Assembly: GCA_030248215.1 (NCBI GenBank)
Contig: JASANG010002358.1
Coordinates: 1 to 64,000 of the forward strand
DNA length: 64,000 nt
Origin: Enoplolaimus lenunculus
Taxonomy: Eukaryota; Nematoda; Enoplea; Enoplida; Thoracostomopsidae
Reading direction: 5' to 3'
Position numbers and translations under genes: made by a program. Numbering within the stretch: the stretch's first letter is position 1; every line of letters starts with the position of its first letter. The notes under the pieces were generated by a model, which saw only the letters and a program-made list of their open reading frames with translations, was not told where the DNA came from and ran no database searches. Shown one piece after another: positions 52,569 to 63,000 of the stretch.

Positions 52569-53580
52569 CCATACAAGTTTGCAAGCTAAGTTTAAATTAC
52601 AAAAAGGCGGGCTATATGCTGCTATAGCACGTTCGTGCAGCCAATCAGGAGCGCCAGTCCGCCAACTCAGCCCAACGGCACCTTGCTGCCCACAGCGTTG
52701 AGAGTACGACGGCAGCTTTCGCCGTCCGTTGAAGTATTACTCTGAGCTTTGCATGCTCTACGCCACAAAAATGGTCTGTTTATAGACCTGGGAAAGTATA
52801 AAATATTTTATAACTTAGCACTCAAAGCCGTCAAAATAAGTGTTTTCGTACACTGAACCCCAATGAGAAGGAGATGTTTGCGCAACATATATACAAAATT
52901 ATGCAAGGTCCACAGTAAGGAGTGACACCGTGGTGGAAAATTTCCAGTCATTCCGACAAATTAATAAATTTGTAAAATATTTTATTCCAGTTTGCAAACT
53001 GAATTTTAAAATTTTTGATAAGATTTATCACAAGAGAAACTTCCCATTATATTCAGTTTCAATTCGTGATCGCGCGTTGATGAATAAATTTCAGTTTGCA
53101 AACTGACTGTAATTTGAAAAGCAGCATGCAGGAATTGAATGATTTTAAAATTTGCAATTTCAAAAGAAAGTAAATATTAAATATTCTTAAAATTTTATTA
53201 CCTGGAATGAATTTTTGCAAAAGTGTACATATACAGGAATTGAATCGCGTTTAATTTTACATAGTCCGGGACTAGATTAAACTGTAGAAATATATCTAAA
53301 ATTTACGAGTTTATGTACAATAAACTTTTAGAGCTTCTACGAATTTAAATATTTACAGAAGGATCAAATTCGTGCACGCAGACTGAATGGCGCTACCTAG
53401 TGAGTCTACTGGAATGAAATTGAAGTTGAGTTTGAAATACCTATAATTGATGGCATATCTTCATGGCGTAGTCTACAGGTAATTTAATCGTATTCTGGAA
53501 TGAATTTTCTTAGTTTGCAAACTGATTAATTTTTTTCTTAGTTTGCAAACTGATTAATTTTTTCTTAGTTTGCAAACTGT
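52569..53580. repeat. Cluster of CAGTTTGCAAACTG palindromes
   Basis: The 12-14-bp palindrome AGTTTGCAAACT occurs at about 52,989, 53,092, 53,514, 53,540 and 53,565, with a one-base variant near 52,573. The last three are in a 26-bp tandem array with AATTTTTTTCTT spacers. Confidence 0.8.
52590..52790. ncRNA. GC-rich structured block (candidate only)
   Basis: A sharply GC-richer stretch with self-complementary words, such as GACGGC-GAAAGCT-GCCGTC on the minus strand and AACGCTGTG/CGTT pairs. No tRNA, rRNA or spliceosomal RNA that I know fits. It could be a structured RNA or a transposon fragment. Confidence 0.2.
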
Positions 53581-53666
53581 TATTACGATACTGCAATGCA
53601 TTCCTGGCTGTACGCCTACCATGAGCATTTGGCTGTTGTCTATAGATTCGCTGTATCCATGATAGT

Positions 53667-53847
53667 AGTTATAACTCCCCCATGGGACCCCACGAAGGTG
53701 GCTGTCCCATTGGAGGGTCTTCAGGGTGACTAACAGTGACAAACGCGCGGGACCCATGGCAATGTTTTCAAACTGAAATACTAGTCACTTTGTAGATTCT
53801 CTCCTGGGGCAACCATCTACGTGGGGTCCCATGAGGGGGTTATAACT
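53667..53847. mobile_element. MITE-like element with GTTATAAC ends
   Basis: Left AGTTATAACTCCCCCATGGG and right, inverted, AGTTATAACCCCCTCATGGG, continuing as ACCCCACG on both sides. About 40 bp of inverted end. Confidence 0.75.
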
Positions 53848-54754
53848 CGTGTTTGAAACAAAGGTTTTAACTTTTTCTTTTAGCATATTATAGTACAATT
53901 TTTTATTTTAGGTACCTTATAAAGAAAAAGATAGAAACAATATATTTGGTCATATTTATTATATCTTGTTTTATATTTTGTCTATATGTTAAGTAAATTT
54001 ATATACGGTGCGGGGAGTTTCGTGGTTAAATACTATTAGAACTGCACATCATGTTTAAGTGTTAAGATTAAACCTGCTACTGTATTAGTTGAGCATAAGT
54101 CTAGCATAAGCCTAAACCTTAGCATAAGTTTGGAAAAAAAACTATTTTAGTTAAGCATAAGCCTAAACCTTAGCATAGGTTCTAGATGCAATAGTTTAAG
54201 CATAATCCTAACTAAACCTTACAGCATTAGGTTCCTGTCTAAGCCTTAAGCATTACGGTCCTGCTTTTACCTAAGCCTAAAAAGCATTAGGGTCTACCTA
54301 AGTCTTAAAGCATTAGGACCCTGCCTAAGCCTTGAAGCATAAGGGTCTACGTAACCCTTAAAGCATAAGGGTCTACCTAAGCCTTACCTTGAAGCATTAT
54401 GGTCCAGCCTAAGCCTTAAAGCATTAGGGTCTACCTTAGCCTTAATGCATTAGGGTCTACCTAAACTTTAAAGCATAAGAGTCTACCTAAGCCTAAGCCT
54501 TAAAGCGTTAGGGTCCAACCTAAGCCTAAGCCTTAAAGCATTAGGGTCTACCTTAGCCTTAATGCATTAGGGTCTACCTAAACTTTAAAGCATAAGGGTC
54601 TACCTAAGCCTAAGCCTTAAAGCGTTAGGGTCCAACCTAAGCCTAAGCCTTAAAGCATTAGGGTCTACCTAAGCCTAAGCCTTAAAGCATTAGGGTCTGC
54701 CTAAGCCTTAAAGTATTAGAGTCTACCTTGGCCTTAATGCCTTAGGGTCCTATC

Positions 54755-55108
54755 TAGGCATGTGCCGATACCAAAATTTTTCCCGATTCTTATTTTGAAA
54801 TTTTGCCGATGCCGATTCCCCCTTTAGTACACTGTGCATAATAAACAGATAGGATACTACATTACATAATTTTATGAAGAATGAAACCTTGACCATCATA
54901 AACGATTAGAATTTTATAAGAACGGTTCATTTCAATAAATTTTATCCAACACAGACGCAAAAGAGATAACAGTTTTCTAAACCAGATACCAGATATGTGT
55001 CCAGAAATGAATCTAATAGCATTCCAGCTGACTGTTATCAAAGAATGGGCAATTTTTTACAGTGTCGATGCCGATTATTATTGATGCCGATTAATCGGCA
55101 TATCTCTA
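54755..55108. mobile_element. hAT-like MITE in satellite, copy 1
   Basis: Ends TAGGCATGTGCCGAT and, inverted, TAGAGATATGCCGAT; 8-bp flanks GTCCTATC and GTCCTACC. The ends are rich in CCGAT words. Confidence 0.75.
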
Positions 55109-55642
55109 GTCCTACCTCAGGATAAACCTTAAATCATTAGGATCTACCTAGGCCTTATTGCATTAGGGACCTAATTCAGCCTAAGCTTTAAAGCATAAGG
55201 GTCTACCTAAGACTAAGCCTTAAAGCATAAGGGTCTACGTAACCCTTAAAGCATAAGGGTCTACCTAAGCCTTACCTTGAAGCATTATGGTCCAGCCTAA
55301 GCCTTAAAGCATTAGGGTCTACCTTAGCCTTAATGCATTAGGGTCTACCTAAACTTTAAAGCATAAGAGTCTACCTAAGCCTAAGCCTTAAAGCGTTAGG
55401 GTCCAACCTAAGCCTAAGCCTTAAAGCATTAGGGTCTACCTTAGCCTTAATGCATTAGGGTCTACCTAAACTTTAAAGCATAAGGGTCTACCTAAGCCTA
55501 AGCCTTAAAGCGTTAGGGTCCAACCTAAGCCTAAGCCTTAAAGCATTAGGGTCTACCTAAGCCTAAGCCTTAAAGCATTAGGGTCTGCCTAAGCCTTAAA
55601 GTATTAGAGTCTACCTTGGCCTTAATGCCTTAGGGTCCTATC

Positions 55643-55997
55643 TAGGCATGTGCCGATACCAAAATTTTTCCCGATTCTTATTTTGAAATTTTGCCGATGC
55701 CGATTCCCCCTTTAGTACACTGTGCATAATAAACAGATAGGATACTACATTACATAATTTTATGAAGAATGAAACCTTGACCATCATAAACGATTAGAAT
55801 TTTATAAGAACGGTTCATTTCAATAAATTTTATCCAACACAGACGCAAAAGAGATAACAGTTTTCTAAACCAGATACCAGATATGTGTCCAGAAATGAAT
55901 CTAATAGCATTCCAGCTGACTGTTATCAAAGAATGGGCAATTTTTTTACAGTGTCGATGCCGATTATTATTGATGCCGATTAATCGGCATATCTCTA
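55643..55997. mobile_element. hAT-like MITE in satellite, copy 2 (by duplication)
   Basis: Identical to the element at 54,755-55,108 apart from the T-run difference, with the same flanks. It therefore moved with the block, not by itself. Confidence 0.8.
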
Positions 55998-56472
55998 GTC
56001 CTACCTCAGGATAAACCTTAAATCATTAGGATCTACCTAGGCCTTATTGCATTAGGGACCTAATTCAGCCTAAGCTTTAAAGCATAAGGGTCTACCTAAG
56101 ACTAAGCCTTAAAGCATAAGGGTCTACCTAAGCCTAAGCCTTAAAACATATGGGTTCTAACATACATAGTCTAACCTTAAACCATTGTGTGTTTTTACCC
56201 ATGCATAGGCCTAAGCCTTAAACGTGTTAAACGTGGGGTATCCTATTGCAGATGCATGAACACGGTCCGTCCTCCGTCCGTCCAACCAGAGTCTCAGCTT
56301 AATCTATGCCTAAGCTATTATTCATTTGCATATGCAAAATTTGAATATTGATATATATATTCATAATAAAATTACTGCCAAATTTTCGAGTTGCAAGGTT
56401 CTATCATGTAATTTTAAACTTGAAAACATTGGATTGTATATTCAATTTAGGTTCAAGCTTCCTTATAAAGAC

Positions 56473-56578
56473 TGATTCAAGAATGTGCAATGCGGAGTTT
56501 GACGATTGTTGTCAAGAATGTGCAATGCGGAGTTTGACGATTGTTGTCAAGAATGTGCAATGCGGAGTTTGACGATTG
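56473..56578. repeat. 35-bp tandem repeat, three units
   Basis: Three near-identical units containing AAGAATGTGCAATGCGGAGT. The inverted copy at 60,125-60,197 has two units, so the number differs between the two arms. Confidence 0.9.
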
Positions 56579-56820
56579 TTGGTTCGATTTAGGCCAAGAG
56601 CCGATGATTGAAAAATTATCAGGACTACATTGATGTTTATAATTTTTGCAATGTTCTGATATTGCTGATGTTAGATTGGATGTGGACGTGGTGGGCACAA
56701 GGGTCCGATCAGAGATTTGTCTGTGTTCGCAAATGCGCCTAAAAAGTTGGCGATTAAAGGAGCCAACGTAGCCCGATAAACAATCAGGACAAGTGTACTT
56801 ACTGGTAAACAATGTTAGAG
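56480..56820 (-). CDS. Penelope-like GIY-YIG endonuclease domain
   Basis: YTCPDCLSGYVGSFNRQLFR followed by RICEHRQIS fits the GIY-YIG pattern (Y-x-C-x2-C...YVG...R...EH) seen at the end of Penelope proteins. It is in a separate frame from the reverse transcriptase. The tail is made of the 35-bp tandem units at 56,473-56,578, which reads as repeats of NNRQTPHCTFLTTIVK-type peptide. Confidence 0.8.
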
Positions 56821-57243
56821 CGTAAAAGCGGGGGATGTGATATCCTTAAAGTTAAAAAATTGTGAAATTCGTTTTTTGGCTTCAAAAATGATTCTAACTT
56901 GGACGTTGTATTTGTCGAGATATTGCTTGCATAGTTTTTTAATGTCGGCTTTTAATCTATGCGAATGGGAGCTGAAAAAAGGGAATTTGACAATAATAAA
57001 CTTTTGTGGTTGTACCTGGCTACTGTTGTTGTTTCTGCGCTTTGTTCTTGGTTTGTTCTTTGCGTCGCTGTATGGCTGTTTGTGGTCACAGAATCAGAAT
57101 TCGTACTATTACGTTCAGGAATATTATCCGAATATGTTGCAGGATCTGAATTTGAATTAATTTGTCGATAAAAGTGGAAATTAAATTGTGACGTTGTATC
57201 CCTGTTAATAAAGCGATAAATACATTGTGGAGTAAAATTGGTG

Positions 57244-59031
57244 TTACATTTTTTTGTGAAAAAAATTGGCGAAGGGCCTGTTTATAAATTGTTCCGGAAA
57301 ATTGTTGGTTTTTAGCAAATTGGCTAAAAATCTTAACTCATTAGCAAAGAGCTTATTATCAGTGGTCAAAGTAAAGCACCTATGCAATAAACACTGAATA
57401 AGGTTATTTTTGTAGTTATTGGGTAAGTCAGTATTAAAATTCATGATTTGGTTCGTATAGGTAGGCTTGCGGTAAATGCCAGTGTGAACAATGCCTGTTA
57501 TTGGGTCACGGACTATATTTAAATCCAAAAATGATAAACTGCAATTATTCTCTGTTTCAATGGTAAAACGGATCTTAGGGTGCTGTGAATTCAAAATTTC
57601 AAGGAAGGACTTGGCTTGGGCGAAATCATCGAACACGGCGAAAGTATCGTCCACGTAACGTCTATAAAAGGCGGGTTTTTTGTGGGGGTAGTTTGTCCAT
57701 GATTCTAGATTCAAATCAACCATAAAAATGTTAGCCATAACGGGTCCGAAGGGGGAGCCCATGGCTACCCCATCGATTTGTTTGAACACCTTGCCATTGA
57801 AAACAAACAGTAAATTGGAGGTGCAGGCTTTAATGGCTTTTATAAGTAGGTCGTGTGGAGTGCTGGTACAAATTTTATATTGGATATATGAATTCGAAAT
57901 AATTTGAACGGTTTCGTCAAGAGGTATGTTAGTGAATAAGGAACTTACGTCAAACGACACCATTATTCTATTTTTCAAATTCAAATTTTTGAGTTCGTTA
58001 ACGAATTCGAAAGACGATTTTGTGGTAAATTCATTGAGGCTGATGGGTTTTAGGATGGTGTCTAACCATTTCGCCAGTTCGTGACAGCCCGAGTTAACAG
58101 CTGACATAAAGGGTCTGGTTGGGATGCTGGGTTTATGCGTTTTTGGTAGACCGTAAAGGAGGGGTAATCGTGATCCTGCTGGGTTCAACTGCTTCGCTGA
58201 AATTTGGTTAATAGATTTCGTTTTAACTAAATGATTAACAATAGAACGAACTTTATCTTCAAAATGAATAGTATGGTTATACACATTATCCAGATTGTCA
58301 TCAATTTTAACAAAAACAGAAGAATCTGACAAGACATCCATGTCTTTTTTAACATAATCCGATTTGTTCAAAATAACTATTCCATTGCCCTTATCTGGCT
58401 TAGTGATAACAATGGATCTATCACAAGCCAGTTCTTTCAGGTTGTCTAACCAAATGCTGGCCATATTAGGGTGGTTTTTAAACTTTTTAGCTAACTCAAT
58501 GGTACTAGTGATTTTGTTGCGTAAACTGCTGCTAAATTGATACGGGAGAGTCGGGATATTACAACATTTAATAATGTTATTGGCAAATAGCTCGCATTGA
58601 ACAATAATTTTCTCGAACAACGTTTTATTAGACGAAACAACAAACTTAGGTCCCAGTGATAAAGCCTTAAGTTGCAAATGATTTAATCGCTTAATAGATA
58701 AATTCAAAACAGTACCAGTAGTATCAAGAATAGCATACCTTTTGTTGGTGAGCGCCGTGAGCTGTAGCAACGTCTTATTGTGTGTTATTTTAATTTTACT
58801 GCGCTTAAACTCAGTAAACCAACGTACATATGACGATATAACAAATTTTTCTAAAAACTGGACTCGGTCCTCAAGGTTGCTTCTTTGGGTCTGAATTTGT
58901 GTGGCAAGGAGTCTAATTTTATTAGTTTTATGGTTGATTTCGCCATTCAGTATTTTTAGTTTAAGGTGATTGAAATTACCAATATTACGGCGGATGATAG
59001 GGTTTTTAAGTTTGAAAAATTTTGGTGAAAC
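57244..59031 (-). CDS. Penelope-like reverse transcriptase
   Basis: The open frame runs from just after a stop at 59,032-59,034 to 57,244; the first ATG is at 58,770, but similar-looking protein continues upstream of it. Recognisable blocks: DRSIVITKPDKGNGIVILNK, GSRLPLLYGLPKTHKPSIPT, RPFMSAVNSGCHELAKWLD, IMVSFDVSSLFTNIPLDETV, DGVAMGSPFGPVMANIFM, and the YRRYVDDTFAVF active site (57,640-57,660 region). These are typical of Penelope rather than LINE or LTR enzymes. The frame ends after FANFFHKKM, before the endonuclease part. Confidence 0.92.
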   Translation of the reverse strand, partial: VSPKFFKLKNPIIRRNIGNFNHLKLKILNGEINHKTNKIRLLATQIQTQRSNLEDRVQFLEKFVISSYVRWFTEFKRSKIKITHNKTLLQLTALTNKRYAILDTTGTVLNLSIKRLNHLQLKALSLGPKFVVSSNKTLFEKIIVQCELFANNIIKCCNIPTLPYQFSSSLRNKITSTIELAKKFKNHPNMASIWLDNLKELACDRSIVITKPDKGNGIVILNKSDYVKKDMDVLSDSSVFVKIDDNLDNVYNHTIHFEDKVRSIVNHLVKTKSINQISAKQLNPAGSRLPLLYGLPKTHKPSIPTRPFMSAVNSGCHELAKWLDTILKPISLNEFTTKSSFEFVNELKNLNLKNRIMVSFDVSSLFTNIPLDETVQIISNSYIQYKICTSTPHDLLIKAIKACTSNLLFVFNGKVFKQIDGVAMGSPFGPVMANIFMVDLNLESWTNYPHKKPAFYRRYVDDTFAVFDDFAQAKSFLEILNSQHPKIRFTIETENNCSLSFLDLNIVRDPITGIVHTGIYRKPTYTNQIMNFNTDLPNNYKNNLIQCLLHRCFTLTTDNKLFANELRFLANLLKTNNFPEQFINRPFANFFHKKM

Positions 59032-59286
59032 CTAAAGTTCTATGCAGGTCTTTAGAAACGTTATGTCTTCTTCAGCTTTCATTGTTTTCACGGAAAGATC
59101 CAGCCAGGTTCTAAAAAACTTAAGGTATTTATGACCATATTTAGTTTTTATACCATTGAAAATGCCGTCATTGAAAACTTGTTTGATCAGTTTTTCGATT
59201 GCACTTAATGCTAGTTGGGAACTGTTCTTACCGGTAAAATTAGTGTCATTGTTGGAACCGCTATTGTGAAATGACATGTTACACAA
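59032..59286 (-). CDS. Amino-terminal part of the Penelope-like protein
   Basis: 84 residues (MCNMSFHNSGSNNDTNFTGK to FLKTCIEL) in the same frame as the reverse transcriptase and separated from it by one stop codon. Probably the front of the same protein, interrupted by a mutation. Confidence 0.6.
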   Translation of the reverse strand: MCNMSFHNSGSNNDTNFTGKNSSQLALSAIEKLIKQVFNDGIFNGIKTKYGHKYLKFFRTWLDLSVKTMKAEEDITFLKTCIEL

Positions 59287-59404
59287 TTAAACTTAACACG
59301 ATATAAAATGATTGAAATGGAACAAAATAAAACTATAATATGCTACAGGTACCCATAATCCGATACGATTGTTCAAGTTTACAGCAATTGGTTTTTAGCG
59401 AAAT

Positions 59405-60320
59405 TGCCAATGAGTTAAGATTTTTAGCCAATTTGCTAAACACCAACAATTTTCCGGAAAAATTTATAAACAGGTCCTTCGCCAATTTTTTTCACAAAAA
59501 ATGTAACACCAATTTTACTCCACAATGTATTTATCGCTTTATTAACAGGGATACAACGTCACAATTTAATTTCCTAATATTCCTGAACGTAATAGTACGA
59601 ATTCTGATTCGGTGACCACAAACAGCCATACCGCGACGCAAAGAACAAACCAAGAACAAAGCGCAGCAATAACAACTAGAAACAACAACAGTAGCCAGGT
59701 AGAACCACAAAAGTTTATTATTCTCAAATTCCCTTTTTTCAGCTCCCATTCGCATAGATTAAAAGCCGACATTAAAAAACTATGCAAGCAATATCTCGAC
59801 AAATACAACGTCCAAGTTAGAATCATTTTTGAAGCCAAAAAACGAATTTCACAATTTTTTAACTTTAAGGATATCACATCCCCCGCTTTTACGCTCTAAC
59901 ATTGTTTACCAGTACACTTGTCCTGATTGTTTATCGGGCTACGTTGGCTCCTTTAATCGCCAACTTTTAGGCGTATTTGCGAACACATACAAATCTCTGA
60001 TCGGACCCTTGTGCCCACCACGTCCACATCCAATCTAACATCAGCAATATCAGAACATTGCAAAAATATAAACATCAATGTAGTCCTGATAATTTTTCAA
60101 TCACCGGCTCTTGGCCTAAATCGAACCAACAATCGTCAAACTCCGCATTGCACATTCTTGACAACAATCGTCAAACTCCGCATTGCACATTCTTGAATCA
60201 GTCTTCATAAGGAAACTTGAACCTAAATTGAATATACAATCCAATGTTTTCAAGTTTAAAATATTTACATGATAGAACCTTGCAACTCGAAAATTTGGCA
60301 GTAATTTTATTATGAATATA
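59405..60320 (+). mobile_element. Penelope-like element, truncated inverted copy
   Basis: Matches the 3' part of the main copy in opposite orientation, from NELRFLANLLNTNNFPEKF through GIY-YIG-type YTCPDCLSGYVGSFNRQLL to the same terminal ATTTTATTATGAATATA. It has its own internal gains and losses (for example about 50 bp missing near 59,572 and an extra AACAACAACAG-rich stretch), so the two arms have diverged since they formed. Confidence 0.88.
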
Positions 60321-60329
60321 TTCGCTGTT

Positions 60330-60955
60330 TATTTGTTTGATATATGTTTATATATAAAGTAGTAGAAAAATGGGGGTTTCAGGACAAAAAGCAATTATTG
60401 GCAGCATACAAAATAGTAATTGTCAAAATTTGCAATTAGTCACTATTGTAACAATGCGTTTATTTTTAAAAAATGCATTAATTTACAACTTGTCACAAAA
60501 TCATTTGTTGTAAAAACTATGTTATTCACAAAAACACAAAGATTTGCGAAATCATATCGTTTGCTTACTAAGTTGTATATCAAGAATGGTATATAAGCTC
60601 GTGTCTCGAGGCCTCGGTGGTAGTATAGCCAAGACAGTCTTTAAATACACGTTTGTATACTACAAGTTTATCATTGCCAAATTTGACATTGAATCTGTTG
60701 TGGCAGAAAAATCCAATATTTTATGGAATTAAATACCAACAACAACATAAAAACATTCTTTGCCTCATGTAGCTACAGCAAACAACAAAAACACTGAAAA
60801 TATGCAAAAATTGCTTTTTTTTGCTATTTAATGCCAACAAGTTCTGAAATCAGTTGTATGAAATTGCATTTCATCAGTTGGTTTATGAGGTTTCTTTGTT
60901 GTACGATGTTATTTTAATGCGCAATAATGCAAAAACTGTATGGTACAGCACAAAG
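60330..60955. other. No gene seen
   Basis: AT-rich. CCTCGGTGGTAGTATAGCCA near 60,612 resembles a tRNA A box, but no B box follows. Confidence 0.4.
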
Positions 60956-60961
60956 ATATAT

Positions 60962-62218
60962 TCAACATTTAAACGTCAACAATTCTGCAAAATCATCAAG
61001 TTTCTGGCCCAAGGCAGCAATAGCATCTTGCGCACCTTGTGGAGAAACAGCAATTTTGCTTGCTGCAGATTCGGTTTCTAGCTGAACAGCTGTCAAATAA
61101 TCTGTCAATATTAAAACATTTGTTACGTCAAAACTGTGTTGCATGCAAGTTTGTAATGTGCCAACCAACATATGATCACGATCTGGGTTTTTATATTCGA
61201 ACGCCAATAAATCATCATTGCCAAGCAGTTACAGACCTTTCCATAGTAGCTTAAAGCAGAGTTTTTGAAATTATTGTATATTTTAAATGGAGCTGATGCT
61301 TGATTAACAGCAGTTTCAACTCGTAAATTTTTGAACTGTCCATCATTTTTTAAAACAAACCTCAAATTTTCCGACGCATTATTCAAATGTTTTAATGACG
61401 CAGATAACAGTTGAAACGCTCGTAAATATGTTCGAGTGTCCACTAGTTGGATACGGCGCATTGAACACGATCGTAGAAGATCTCGAATCAAATATTTAAT
61501 TTTTTCTGGCGATGTATAGCTTAATTCCTGTTTAATTGCCTGATAGTTAGAACTAATCGTTTGAGTTGTTTTGCATGGACTGTCTTTTAGTGCAGTAAGA
61601 CGTGTGAAAATGCCAGTGAACAATTTGTGATAGTTTTCGTATTTTGCTTGAGTCCTGCATAAATTGGTGTTGCATCTAAATAAAACAAAATTAATTAAAT
61701 GAGTTTTTGATGCTCATTAATAGGATTTCAAAACGAAAGAACAATAGCATTTAAAAATCAGCGAACTAAGAGCATCTAGCGATAAAAATAAGTTATTTCT
61801 GTTCCGACTGTAAACCGACAATTTCACAAAAATTTCCGTTTACCTTTGTGTCCTATTCTTGAAAATTTATCTTGTGTCGCTTTGGTGTCAAAGATTCCGA
61901 AAATGACATATAATCCAGGCGGCTTGTTTACAGAATCAGGATTTATCAAATCAGAGTTATATAAGCTGCCCTGCTTTCGTATTTGAGTTACAAACTCCTT
62001 CGCTCCTTGAAATAAATTTTCTCGAGTTGTTACTGGATAGCCGTTTTTTAAAGGAAAACTATTTTGAAATCTGCGCGAAATTCATTTTGTATACTGACGA
62101 TTTCGAAATGTTTTGTTGCTAGAACATAACGGGCTTGCAGTCCGCGTTTGGAGAGAATTTCATTGTTGTTGTAAGACTCTTTTCCGCTTTTAAAAGTTGT
62201 TGTTTTAATTGGTGGCAT
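60962..62218 (-). pseudogene. Unidentified coding cluster, apparently broken
   Basis: Several open minus-strand pieces in a row look like one protein: MPPIKTTTFKSGKESYNNNE near 62,218, PGLYVIFGIFDTKATQDKF near 61,880, a strong 166-residue piece with SCSMRRIQLVDTRTYLRAF at 61,123-61,623, and an end piece with SPQGAQDAIAALGQKLDDF at 60,962-61,207. A good GT-AG intron (61,676-61,843, TTTTATTTAG acceptor) separates two of the pieces. The frame changes more than once, so it looks broken. I do not recognise the family. It may be a host pseudogene or a gene from a virus-like element. Confidence 0.4.
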
Positions 62219-62338
62219 TATTATAGATAATTAATTCTAAATTAAAAATATCGAGTTCAACATAAATTTAATTATATTTGTTACTCGTTGCAACGTTTTT
62301 GTTCACAATGGCCCAAGAAAACGACCAAGGGTAATTTT

Positions 62339-63000
62339 GGCAGCCATTATAAATTTATCAAAGTTTTTCATTACAAATTTCGAAGTTGTGTAATTATTGC
62401 AAATTTTGATCATTTTATAGAAACTGGTCTTTGAGAATTTTGGAAGTATTGCAAGCAAGTTTTGTCATTAAGTTTGTGCTATTTTAGAGTAACTGAACCT
62501 TTTGCGTTTCGTAATCGCAAATTTCAAAATAGTGTAATTATTGCTTTTTCTAACGTCGCAAATATTGCAAGTAAGGTTTTGCAAGATGTGCCAGTGCAAT
62601 AGTTGCAAGTTTTTCAAAATTTTGCAATTATCACAGATTTGTGCAATTTTTGTGCTATTTTACAATAAATGCATGCTTTTTCAATAATTGCGAATTTTTC
62701 AAATTTTACAATTGTTGCAATTCGGTATGATTTTTATAGTTGTGAAACTTTTTGTATTTAAGCCGTCAACATTTGCGAAATTTTTGCGCTTTTACAATAG
62801 CTGCTTAATTTTGACGCTGCAAATTTCTGTTCTTTACAAAAGCTTTTCAAAATTTCACAGTTATTGTAATATCGCAACTGTTGCAATAAAATCGTACATT
62901 ATCTACAGATTTTTATAAATTTACAATTGTACGGCTAAAATACTTGCATTAGCCGCAATAAAACAACGCAAATATTTTGTCTACTGCATTAAACATGATG
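62339..63000. repeat. Cryptic AT-rich repeats around TTGCAATTATTGCAA words
   Basis: Words such as TTTGCAATT, TTGCAAGT and GCAAATTT recur every 20-60 bp on both strands without a fixed unit. Noncoding, origin unknown. Confidence 0.6.

Larger units (their letters stand above)
54343..56119. repeat. Recent tandem duplication of about 888 bp
   Basis: 54,343-55,230 and 55,231-56,119 are the same sequence with a single-base length difference in a T run as the only change I noticed. Both carry the same embedded element and the same degenerate hexamer order. Confidence 0.9.
54095..56230. repeat. Hexamer-derived satellite (CCTAAGCCTTAAAGCATTAGGGTCTA units)
   Basis: Degenerate units built from CCTAAG, CCTTAAAGCATTAGG and GGTCTA. 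It contains two nearly identical blocks of about 888 bp, each including a copy of a small hAT-like element. Confidence 0.9.
56352..59290 (-). mobile_element. Penelope-like element, main copy
   Basis: Encodes a Penelope-type reverse transcriptase followed by a GIY-YIG endonuclease domain, on the minus strand. The 3' part (56,352-57,345) is repeated in inverse orientation at 59,405-60,320. Penelope elements are known for partial tandem or inverted copies at their ends. Broken in about three places, so probably inactive. Confidence 0.88.

Noticed and set aside
28690-56230. CRISPR-like or prokaryotic repeat arrays
   Set aside because: Units are short, degenerate and contiguous without spacers, and the window is clearly from an animal.
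60600-60650. tRNA gene suggested by GGTGGTAGTATAGCC
   Set aside because: An A-box-like word only; no B box and no cloverleaf.
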